From Ferrimicrobium acidiphilum DSM 19497 (GTDB taxonomy: Bacteria; Actinomycetota; Acidimicrobiia; Acidimicrobiales; Acidimicrobiaceae): a DNA stretch of 64,000 nucleotides. This document shows, one piece after another, positions 16,045 through 23,362 of the stretch. The stretch's first letter is position 1, and each line of letters begins with the position of its first letter. Made by a program: the position numbers and the translations under genes. The stretch covers positions 43,387 through 107,386 of the forward strand of contig NZ_JXUW01000007.1 of the NCBI RefSeq assembly GCF_000949255.1. The letters are read 5' to 3'. Under the pieces are notes generated by a model. That model did no database searches and was not told where the DNA came from. It worked only from the letters and a program-made list of their open reading frames with translations.

Positions 16045-17421
16045 ATGAGCACTGAAGCTGATCCATCTGCTACCACAAGTAACATCTCCGGACGCCTCGA
16101 ACGATTACCCTTTAGCAGTTTTCATAAAAGATTCATCGCGATGATAGCAACGGGAGAGTTTGTCGAAACGCTAATGCTTCTTGGCAACGGTGTGGTCTTA
16201 GTATTAATTGCGTCTACGTTACACTTTTCGAAGAATATAGCTACCACTGTAGTGCCCGACGCATTTTTCGTCGGAGAGTTTGTCGGTGCCATTGGTTCTG
16301 GGTATATCGCTGACAAATATGGCCGTAAGAAGATATTCTTTTACGACTTGTTGATTTTCGGCCTCGCGATGATTGCGGCTGGATTTGCGAGTTCCGCCTA
16401 CTTGATTGGAGCGCTGTTCTTCATCTCCGGAATCGGTGTCGGTGGCGAGTTTGCGGCTGGCGATACGTATACGGCAGAGATGATGCCTGCACAGACACGT
16501 GGCAGAGGTATCGCGGTTATCTATACCATAGCCGTTCTCGCAGGACCGATCCTTGCCGGTCTCGGTTATTTGCTCTCCCACCATATCGCTGGTTCTGAGT
16601 CGTGGAGGATCCTTTTGTGGTTTATGGGTGGTGCGGCGCTTATTGGCTGGATTATTCGCCTCAAGGTCCCCGAGTCGCCACGCTGGTTAGAGAGTCACGG
16701 CCATCGTGCCGAAGCAGATGCGGCTATGACTGCAATTGAAGACGAAGTTATGAAGCACGAAGGTCTAACCTCCTTGCCCCCTGTGAAATCTATGCCGCCA
16801 GTAAAGACCCATAAGCTACGTTATCGCGATATCTTTGCGCCAGATGTTAGGCGCAAGACGATAATGATGCTTGTATTCGAGTTCTTTCAGTCCGGAATAT
16901 TCTATGGATTCACAACGCTGGCACCAACGTTCCTGTTTTTAAAGGGTGTGACACTTGTTACCACACTCCTATTTACGATGATCATTTATTCAGGATTCTT
17001 TGTCGGGAGTGTGTTTAGTATCTTTATCATTGACAAAGTGGAACGTAAGTGGGGTATCGTTGCTACTGCTCTCATAGCGGGCGTGCTAGGAGTTTTCTTC
17101 GCGGTGATAACGAATGTTGTTATCGTAGTGATTCTGGGTTTCGTAATCTGTTTCGACCTCTGGAATTTCTCGAATTTCCTTCATGCCTACCAGGGTGAAA
17201 TCTTCCCTACAAAGGTGAGATCGACCGCTGCTGGTGCCGTTTACGGCGTGAGTCGGATTTCGACTGCTATCCTTGTCCTTTTCATTACTGACTTGATTCT
17301 TCCTCACGGTCTCGTAGTCACATTTAGCGTCATCTGGGTGTTCGTGCTGATTGTAGTAATCGATATTGCGATCTTCGGGCCGAAGGCCTCCAGGTTGGCG
17401 GTTGAGGAAATCGTTAGATAG
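16045..17421 (+). CDS. MFS carboxylate/sugar-type transporter
   Basis: About 458 residues with twelve hydrophobic segments. The MFS signature between helices 2 and 3 is clear (GYIADKYGRKKIFF), the loop after helix 4 has AEMMPAQTRGRG, the central loop is about 60 residues, and the second half repeats the pattern (FIIDKVERKWG, GEIFPTKVRSTAAG). These motifs are typical of the sugar/metabolite:H+ symporter branch. The start is taken as ATG 16045 because AAAGG lies 7 bases upstream; ATG 16030 is in frame. Two lines counted by eye are 47% and 45% GC, lower than neighbours, so this gene may have a separate origin. A strong terminator follows. Likely imports the substrate of the preceding CoA-transferase/lyase pair. 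Confidence 0.88.
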   Translation: MSTEADPSATTSNISGRLERLPFSSFHKRFIAMIATGEFVETLMLLGNGVVLVLIASTLHFSKNIATTVVPDAFFVGEFVGAIGSGYIADKYGRKKIFFYDLLIFGLAMIAAGFASSAYLIGALFFISGIGVGGEFAAGDTYTAEMMPAQTRGRGIAVIYTIAVLAGPILAGLGYLLSHHIAGSESWRILLWFMGGAALIGWIIRLKVPESPRWLESHGHRAEADAAMTAIEDEVMKHEGLTSLPPVKSMPPVKTHKLRYRDIFAPDVRRKTIMMLVFEFFQSGIFYGFTTLAPTFLFLKGVTLVTTLLFTMIIYSGFFVGSVFSIFIIDKVERKWGIVATALIAGVLGVFFAVITNVVIVVILGFVICFDLWNFSNFLHAYQGEIFPTKVRSTAAGAVYGVSRISTAILVLFITDLILPHGLVVTFSVIWVFVLIVVIDIAIFGPKASRLAVEEIVR

Positions 17422-17440
17422 AACAGCGTTCTAACTCTAT

Positions 17441-17487
17441 GCCTAAAACACAGGGTGGGAAACCGCCCTGTGCGTTAGGCTTTCTTC
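17441..17487 (+). terminator. Rho-independent terminator after the MFS gene
   Basis: Outer arms GCCTAA/TTAGGC (17441-17446, 17475-17480) and inner arms CACAGGGTGG/CCGCCCTGTG (17449-17458, 17463-17472) closed by a GAAA loop, followed by TTTCTTC. It marks the end of the CoA-transferase cassette. Confidence 0.88.
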
Positions 17488-18234
17488 TCGAGGGTGTCAG
17501 GTTAATCTGCTTGTCGAGTCTCAGCAGAGTGGAATATCTACGCCGCCGCGATACAGCGGCCTATGACGGCGCGTACTTGCAAGGTTCTCAAATGGCGAGT
17601 CTCCTCGTAACTCCTCCAAGCGGAGGATCCGAGGTTTAGATACGTTCTTTTCTTGGACCTCGGAATAGACGGGGCTCGTGCTGATCAATGACGAGGGCGA
17701 GCGCGAGATGCGCGCATAGTTTGTGTGCTTCTTCTTGGATTGGCTGCTGCTAGTATCCCTGATCAGAAATGCCTTATTGAAGGAATTTCTGAGAAGGACA
17801 CTAGGTTTTCTAGCGTGCGGATCTCAGCATTAAGTTCCCTCACGACGCACCCCATCGGAGTTCCAGACATCACGCCCGGCTTCAAGTGCACTCATTGCTG
17901 GTGTCGCGACGACAGTGACAAACTTTGCAGTAGAGGAGCGTGTCCCACGGCTATCGCGCTTAGCAAGGCGCTGCGTCGCTATTCTACATTGCCAAACTAC
18001 CAAGGAAACCTGGCCGCTTATGCGTCTTTCTTCGCGGGCAAAGGTGTCTACACATTGACACCTACAGGCTCTGCTTACCAAGCGGCGGCAGTTGCGAAAC
18101 AGCCAGTGTACTTGCACTCCCGGTACCGGATTGGCCTGCTGCCTGCTGGGTGGTGGCGTAATTGGACTGCGTAGTACCGAGATCACTCTTCTCTTGTGCG
18201 AGATCAGACGAAGTTCCCTGGACGTCTGATTGGA
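17488..18234. other. Gene-poor stretch
   Basis: No supported gene. Frames such as 17725-18174 on the plus strand lack any family signal and have irregular composition. The tract lies between the cassette terminator and RepB copy 3 and probably holds decayed sequence I cannot identify. Confidence 0.4.
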
Positions 18235-18495
18235 GTTGGCCCTTGAGCTCTCAAATAAAGGTCATGAGTTTGCATCAGCGCAGCTCAGAGCAGGTATTGT
18301 GTTCAGCAGTTGTCGAGAACATTCATGGTTGTTCAGAATTCCGTGACATTTTCTGTGACACAAATTGGTAGCCAAGTCGGTCGGAGCAAGGCTATCGACT
18401 ATCCGGGTTGGACACAGCTAATGCTGCTCAGCAGCAAGACGGTTCGGCATATGTCTAGCGTCCACCATAACTGGTCGCTTCTGAAGTCGGATAGG
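18235..18495 (+). repeat. RepB copy 3, 3' truncated
   Basis: Same start (AGTTGGC, then AATAAAGGTCATGAG) and orientation as copies 1 and 2. Homology ends abruptly after CTGAAGTCGGATAGG at 18495, so the last 90 or so bases of the full repeat are missing. It marks the right edge of the CoA-transferase cassette. Confidence 0.8.
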
Positions 18496-19234
18496 TTCGA
18501 CGAGGGCTGGTGAGGTCTCGAGCGAAGGTCTCGTGGTTGTGCTTGGCGACGGGATCTGACTCTCCACTGCGATATGGGATGAGTTCTAGACTCGAGTTAC
18601 CAACAGGTGCGAAGCATGTAACACGACCGGTGAGAACCCCGGGGAAATTTGCGCTCAACCGGTTGTACGGACTTTTAGCCGGGGTGTTAACGGTCACTGA
18701 AAACTGCATGCTCACGGACACCTTAATTGCACGGTGACGGTCACCAGTTTTGCACGGTTGAAGGCGGTGTGAGGTGGAGTGAAAGCCTGTGGAGGGTCGT
18801 CTGAGGGTGATACTGCCAGTGGCATGAGATGGTGCAGGGGTTGATGGCTGATCCGAGAATGAGGGTGATTGAGATGTAGTAGTGAGTGCACACATGTCTA
18901 CAGAACCAAGGCATCGCTGGGTCGTTGCCCAGAATGGCTACAAGTTATCTAGTTCGGGATCCCGTGCGGCGATCAGGTTAGCATTCACCAACACCGCCTA
19001 CACCCGAACCCATCTCAGGCTCCTCATGCGAGACCACTTCAATTGCAACACGGTACTGGCAATGCGACTCCTGCCGTCGCGTCAGCGTTCAAAGAGAATA
19101 CACATACGATTTCCCTGGTGATCAGTGGTAGTGAGATTTCGGATAGGATGCGTGTTCGGGGAGAATTCTTGGTCATACGATTGACGCCCAACTGTTCATC
19201 GACGCTCACAATTAGGCCAAGGATCTACGAGGTA
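18496..19234. other. Gene-poor stretch between RepB copy 3 and an IS3 remnant
   Basis: No family signal on either strand. The open frames at 18455-18895 (minus) and 18882-19121 (plus) look like chance frames. Probably degraded mobile-element sequence. Confidence 0.35.
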
Positions 19235-19511
19235 GGGTTCTGTTGCCGAACACCATCTTCCACTCTGATCTCGGTTCACAATACACAAGTGACCTGTTCA
19301 GGGAGGTTCTTCGTCTCTAAGAGATGCGACAATTAATGGGAACGATTGGAGATTGCCTCTTAACCGGCTAATGCCATGGTCGAGGCACTTTGGGCGTCAC
19401 TCAAAAAAGAGCTCGTCTATCGCACAAGTTTTACCACACGAGAGGAGGCAAGGACCGAAATCTTTGATTGGATCAAGTGGTACAACAAGACTCGTCGACA
19501 CTCGATGCTCC
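19235..19511 (+). pseudogene. IS3-family orfB transposase remnant
   Basis: Broken frames read FHSDLGSQYTSDLFREV, then EMRQLMGTIGDCL, then MVEALWASLKKELVYR, TSFTTREEARTEIFDW and IKWYNKTRRHSML, the C-terminal half of an IS3 OrfB integrase core including the region of the last catalytic Glu (here VEALWASLK). At least two frameshifts or stops interrupt it. Its tail meets an inverted copy of the same tail at 19512, forming a long perfect palindrome. Confidence 0.82.
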
Positions 19512-19527
19512 AGTGTCGACGAGTCTT
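19487..19527. repeat. 16 bp perfect inverted repeat at an IS3 tail-to-tail junction
   Basis: AAGACTCGTCGACACT (19487-19502) and its exact reverse complement (19512-19527) flank a 9-base loop. The left arm is the RRHS-coding end of the orfB remnant and the right arm is the matching end of RepA copy 2 read on the other strand, so two inverted transposase tails abut. Confidence 0.85.
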
Positions 19528-19676
19528 CTCTTGTCTAGTTTTCTGATCTTCTATTTGAGTTGGGAATGAATCCCCTTGTGGTCTCTTGGAGGGCGTCACA
19601 CTCTAATCTGTGACATTTTTATAAATCAGCTCTGGGAGTCATTGGAGCAATATGGCCTCTGAGCTGGGATAATGAG
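19512..19676 (-). repeat. RepA copy 2, tract downstream of tRNA-Arg(ACG)
   Basis: About 165 bases directly after the 3' end of tRNA-Arg(ACG) on the minus strand, matching the corresponding parts of RepA copies at 3.4-3.6 kb and 34.1-34.27 kb with scattered substitutions. It contains TCTGTGACATTTTT and CTCTAATCTGTGAC-type motifs. Confidence 0.8.
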
Positions 19677-19749
19677 CGCGCTCGGAGAGATTCGAACTCC
19701 CAACCTTCTGATCCGTAGTCAGATGCTCTATCCGTTGAGCTACGAGCGC
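19677..19749 (-). tRNA. tRNA-Arg(ACG)
   Basis: 73 bases forming a full cloverleaf: acceptor GCGCTCG/CGAGCGC, anticodon stem TCTGA/TCAGA with loop CTACGGA (anticodon ACG, read as ICG), T arm TGGGAGTTCGAATCTCTCCG region, discriminator G. CCA is not encoded. Its last 40-45 bases recur in altered form at 3599-3641, suggesting that the DNA between the two is an island inserted at this gene. TadA, encoded 0.6 kb away, is the enzyme that converts this A34 to inosine. Confidence 0.93.
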
Positions 19750-19985
19750 TAGCAGGAAACATACTAGTTTACAGGTCAGCAGGCTGGGTCGATGTTCTGG
19801 AGGTAACAGGGTCAGGAATCTGAAATTCGCTTAGAGATTTGATTTGGATCGATGTGCCCATCGTTACTCAGAGATCAGATACCGATGGGTTTGTGGCTGA
19901 GAGCTGAAATCGATAGACCTCTAATCGGTCTGCTGTTCGTCGATGATGTGGAGGGTAGCACCCATCCACGGCGTACCATGGATGG

Positions 19986-20339
19986 GTGACAGAGCAAACC
20001 TCCTCGTCTATTTTTGAGATTCAAACGACTACTGATGAACTTTCGGCAAGCCTTGTGATCCGCGATCGGCTGGTTGAGTCGAACCTCACTCCTTGCGTGA
20101 AGATACAGCCTGGATGTCAGTCGACGTATTTCTGGGAAGGTGCTTGGCGAAACGCGCAAGAGTACGTCCTTACCGCACTTGTGCCTGAAGCACATCTTGA
20201 ACAGCTTGTTTCTATCATCAAGTCGGCACACAACTACACCAATCCCGAGATCATCGCCAGGCGGTTGACCGTTTTATCAAGTGAGTACGCTAGCTGGATC
20301 CATGACAGTCTCGCCGAGCTCCAGGCGAGTCAATCATGA
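19986..20339 (+). CDS. cutA: CutA-type divalent-ion tolerance protein
   Basis: 117 residues, usual CutA length. The conserved central block is present: ESNLTPCVKIQPGCQSTYFW (family: C-x-N-hydrophobic-x-G-x-S-x-Y-x-W), YVLTALVP, and the ending IKSAHNYTNPEIIARRL, matching the family's HPYExPEIxxxP region. CutA forms very stable cytoplasmic trimers with a PII-like fold; the copper-tolerance role comes from E. coli and is not general. The start is GTG 19986. Its stop overlaps the tadA ATG (ATGA), so the two are co-translated. Confidence 0.88.
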   Translation: MTEQTSSSIFEIQTTTDELSASLVIRDRLVESNLTPCVKIQPGCQSTYFWEGAWRNAQEYVLTALVPEAHLEQLVSIIKSAHNYTNPEIIARRLTVLSSEYASWIHDSLAELQASQS

Positions 20340-20791
20340 GTCTTGATGATGACAGAATGCAACTATGTCTGACTCTCGCTACCGAGGCATACCAACTCGA
20401 TGAGGTTCCAGTTGGAGCCATAGTTGTGGTCGACGGAGAGGTGATTGCAAAGGCGCATAACCAAACTGTCGTTTCTCGCTCTGCACTCGCTCATGCAGAG
20501 CTACTCGCTCTCCAACAGGCCCTGTCCCAAGTCGGAGACCGATACCTATCGACGGCAGAAGTGTACGTGACGTTAGAGCCGTGTGCTATGTGCGCGGGAG
20601 CCCTACTGCTCGCTCGTGTCAACCGACTGGTCTTTGCTGCCCGCGATCCGAAGGCCGGCGCCTGTGGGTCGCTCTACAACCTATGTGTGGACCCTCGTCT
20701 TAACCATGAGATCGAGGTGACCCCTGATGTTCTCGCTGAGGAAGCGGGCGTACTTTTGCAAAGCTTCTTTCAACGGCGCAGGCCAGGCTAA
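20336..20791 (+). CDS. tadA: tRNA-specific adenosine deaminase
   Basis: 151 residues, cytidine/deoxycytidylate deaminase fold. The zinc site is complete: HAE (in ALAHAELLAL) with the proton-shuttling Glu, and PCAMC. VPVGAIVVVDGEVIAKAHNQ and RDPKAGACGSLYNL are the TadA-specific flanks; the latter contacts the anticodon loop. The enzyme converts A34 to inosine in tRNA-Arg(ACG), and that tRNA gene lies 600 bases upstream. It overlaps cutA by 4 bases. The C-terminal FFQRRR is the usual basic end. Confidence 0.93.
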   Translation: MSLDDDRMQLCLTLATEAYQLDEVPVGAIVVVDGEVIAKAHNQTVVSRSALAHAELLALQQALSQVGDRYLSTAEVYVTLEPCAMCAGALLLARVNRLVFAARDPKAGACGSLYNLCVDPRLNHEIEVTPDVLAEEAGVLLQSFFQRRRPG

Positions 20792-20815
20792 TTTCCCATA
20801 AACTGATGACGGCTC

Positions 20816-20905
20816 GGAGGGATGCGAGAGTGGCCGAATCGGGCGGTCTCGAAAACCGCTGTACCCGCAAGGGTACCGTGGGTTCAAATCCCACTCCCTC
20901 CGCCA
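20816..20905 (+). tRNA. tRNA-Ser(CGA)
   Basis: Class II tRNA with a long variable arm (TACCC GCAA GGGTA). Acceptor GGAGGGA/TCCCTCC, discriminator G, CCA encoded (20903-20905). Anticodon stem GCGGT/ACCGC, loop CTCGAAA, anticodon CGA. Confidence 0.95.
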
Positions 20906-20910
20906 CCTGT

Positions 20911-21846
20911 TTAGTCGGCAGGGCGGGAGTTTTGGCCGTTGTGCTCACTGCGCTTTGTCAGCCACCGGCTTATACCCATAGCGTTGGCATGGACCCCGCT
21001 CAACGTAAGGAGTCGATCGCGAGCAGTTGGATCTAGATCTTTGAGGTCGGGCACGAACGCCTCTTCTAGCGCCGTCTCTATCTCACGCCCATCCATCATG
21101 GCAGCTTCGGCAACCCTGCACCAGTCGCGCAGCAGATCCTTGCCTTCATCAAGAATGTCGACCGCATTGGCGAACCGCCCATAGTGGGCGAAGGCAAGAT
21201 GCGATGGAGAACGCGATTTCATCGCCTCCAGACTCTGTGTTGCCAAGGGGAGATCGAAATCGGGGGGCGGGGTAGCGGGCCAGAGGACGCCGACCTCTGG
21301 TAATTTCACACCAACAGCATCTCCACAGAACATCGTCCCCGTCGGCTCATGCCAAAGTGATAGATGATGCTTCGCGTGACCGGGCGTCATTAACGCCTCC
21401 AGATGTAAGCCTTTCGTGACTTCGATGGTGTCTCCCTCTTCAACTGCGATGATCCGGTCCGCTGGGGTTGGATCCAGGCGGCCATAGAGCGAATCGAGCA
21501 ACGGTCCATAGACCATTGAAGCCGAGTTGATCAGACGCGAAGGGTCAGCGAGATGGCGAGCACCACTGGGGTGAACGTAGACTTTTGCCTTCGGAAATAC
21601 CCGAGCGATGTCTCCTACCCCTCCCGCGTGGTCGAGATGGATATGCGTCAGTACAACGGCAGCTAAGTCTGAGGGGCTTATGCCGAGACTTTGTAACTCA
21701 GCGATCAGAAGAGGAGCGCTGCTTTGCGAGCCGGTTTCGATGAGAACAGGACTCTCCCCGGTAACTAGATAGCCAGCGGTGATGTGTTCCCAGCCGCCGA
21801 GTTGTGTATCGATTTCAACGATGTTGTCTGCGATGAGTTCCGTCAT
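20911..21846 (-). CDS. MBL-fold metallohydrolase
   Basis: About 311 residues from ATG 21846. The metal-binding motif THIHLDHAGG (HxHxDH), a later LMTPGHAKHHLSL histidine, FCGDAVG with the bridging aspartate and LAFAHYGRF with the last histidine give a complete binuclear zinc site. The C-terminal helical extension of about 90 residues resembles the glyoxalase II/hydrolase branch. An upstream in-frame TTG (21855) is possible, but TAGGCT lies 8 bases before ATG 21846 with TAGACA 18 bases above it, which suggests a leaderless transcript starting there. The substrate cannot be told. Confidence 0.85.
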   Translation of the reverse strand: MTELIADNIVEIDTQLGGWEHITAGYLVTGESPVLIETGSQSSAPLLIAELQSLGISPSDLAAVVLTHIHLDHAGGVGDIARVFPKAKVYVHPSGARHLADPSRLINSASMVYGPLLDSLYGRLDPTPADRIIAVEEGDTIEVTKGLHLEALMTPGHAKHHLSLWHEPTGTMFCGDAVGVKLPEVGVLWPATPPPDFDLPLATQSLEAMKSRSPSHLAFAHYGRFANAVDILDEGKDLLRDWCRVAEAAMMDGREIETALEEAFVPDLKDLDPTARDRLLTLSGVHANAMGISRWLTKRSEHNGQNSRPAD

Positions 21847-21881
21847 ACCTCGCAAGCCTAGCTCTCGTCAGAAGCACCTGT

Positions 21882-23087
21882 CTAGGGGACGCACCCTTCG
21901 GTGGATACTTTGTGTTGTGGTGTAGTGAGCGCTGTATGCACTTCTTGGGCAACAGCTGGAGCAGCGAGCGCAAATCCGACATAGTTGTTGGTGGTCGATC
22001 GAGAGAACACTACACCAAGCACCTGTCCTGCAGAGTTGACCAGGGGACCCCCGGAGTTACCGGGGCGTACAATTGCATCGATCTCATAGACCAGACGAGT
22101 GGTCAAGCCCTGATTGTAGATATCTCGTCCTGTGGCGTCAAAGCCTGCCATGATCCCAGCAGATCCATATGTAAGCGGGCCCCCCTCAGGATAACCAAGC
22201 ACGACGGCCTGAGTGCTTCGAGGTTGGACCTGGGTATCGAAATGCAACACGGGTGCGTTGAGGCCCGGCACCTTCAATACTGCGAGGTCCAGGTGTGGGT
22301 TGTACCAGATAACCGTAGCCGCTAGCTGTGAGCCATTTTGAATCACGTAGGTATTGGATTCGCCGGCTACAACGTGTGCGTTGGTGGCAACGTAACCAGG
22401 TGCGACGACAAAGGCTGAGCCTTCCTGGATTTCAGAACAGGCGAGACCCTCCACCTTTAGCACCGATGCAGAAACTTTCGATTCGATCGCCTTCACCTCA
22501 GCCGAAGACGGCAGCGCCACAGGACCGGCAAGCGCTGGTGGAATGGAGGCGAAAACTGGTGGAAAGCCAGCTGTCGAGAACAGTGCGTCGACCTGAGAAA
22601 AGACGCTAGGGGCTGGAGGTAGGACATTGTCAAGCGACTGGACGATCCTGGAACCGGAGACTTCTGAGGACAGGGCTTGAAAGGGAGCATTCAGCGCCAG
22701 GGCGGCTACGATCCAGACGATCAGCAGGGTGGCGATGATAGAGACCACGACGCCCACGCCTGCATCGATTTTCCCAAGATGGAAGCGATCAAGTTTACCG
22801 CTGAGCCGATTGCCGAGGCTTCGCCCAAGGGCCGATGTGATCGACGCAAGTCCAAAAAGAATAACGAGTGAGACGAAGGTTCGTATGATGCCCGCTGGCA
22901 GCGGAGCTGCGGCGTAGGGTGCGATCACGGCGCCAGCTAGGAGACCAACCCAAAACCCGATGTAGGAGCCGAGTTGAATGGTTGCACCGACCTTCAAACC
23001 TCTAGCGGCTGAGAACGCAACGAGCGCGAGGATTACGAGATCCACGAGGTTAAAGCCGAATATGGAAGCTAACAACGGAGCGGACAC
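21882..23087 (-). CDS. MarP-like membrane serine protease (CvpA domain plus trypsin-like domain)
   Basis: 401 residues. Four hydrophobic segments in the first 135 residues form a CvpA/colicin-V-type domain, followed by a linker and a chymotrypsin-fold protease. The triad is visible: His in YVATNAHVVAG, Asp in NPHLDLAVLKV, Ser in RPGNSGGPLV. Two cysteines, LACSEI before the protease and the C-terminal EGCVP, sit where Mycobacterium tuberculosis MarP (Rv3671c) has its activating disulfide. MarP is a periplasmic protease required for acid resistance and processes a cell-wall hydrolase there; a similar role is attractive in an acidophile but is inference. The start is GTG 23087. Confidence 0.9.
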   Translation of the reverse strand: MSAPLLASIFGFNLVDLVILALVAFSAARGLKVGATIQLGSYIGFWVGLLAGAVIAPYAAAPLPAGIIRTFVSLVILFGLASITSALGRSLGNRLSGKLDRFHLGKIDAGVGVVVSIIATLLIVWIVAALALNAPFQALSSEVSGSRIVQSLDNVLPPAPSVFSQVDALFSTAGFPPVFASIPPALAGPVALPSSAEVKAIESKVSASVLKVEGLACSEIQEGSAFVVAPGYVATNAHVVAGESNTYVIQNGSQLAATVIWYNPHLDLAVLKVPGLNAPVLHFDTQVQPRSTQAVVLGYPEGGPLTYGSAGIMAGFDATGRDIYNQGLTTRLVYEIDAIVRPGNSGGPLVNSAGQVLGVVFSRSTTNNYVGFALAAPAVAQEVHTALTTPQHKVSTEGCVP

Positions 23088-23362
23088 CTACCGTTTAACC
23101 TCGACACAGACATTCACACCGAATCAGTGTAGGTTCCCAACTCCCCAAAACAACTGAAATGACCATTACTTTGCTTTATAGCTCGTGTTAGTGGACTCTG
23201 CTTTACCTGCTATCGAGTTTCAACAGTTGCCAAACGGACAACGTAGTTGAAGTTGTGCACGACGCAACGAACTGATCGGCTGTCCGGCGTCATACTCTAT
23301 GATGAAATGACCACGGGTCAATGGGGTCCCTTCCGCTGCACAATACGAGAGAGGATCACCAG

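Noticed and set aside
17725..18174. 149-residue plus-strand frame between the MFS terminator and RepB copy 3
   Set aside because: Composition is irregular, no homology is apparent and no ribosome site precedes it.
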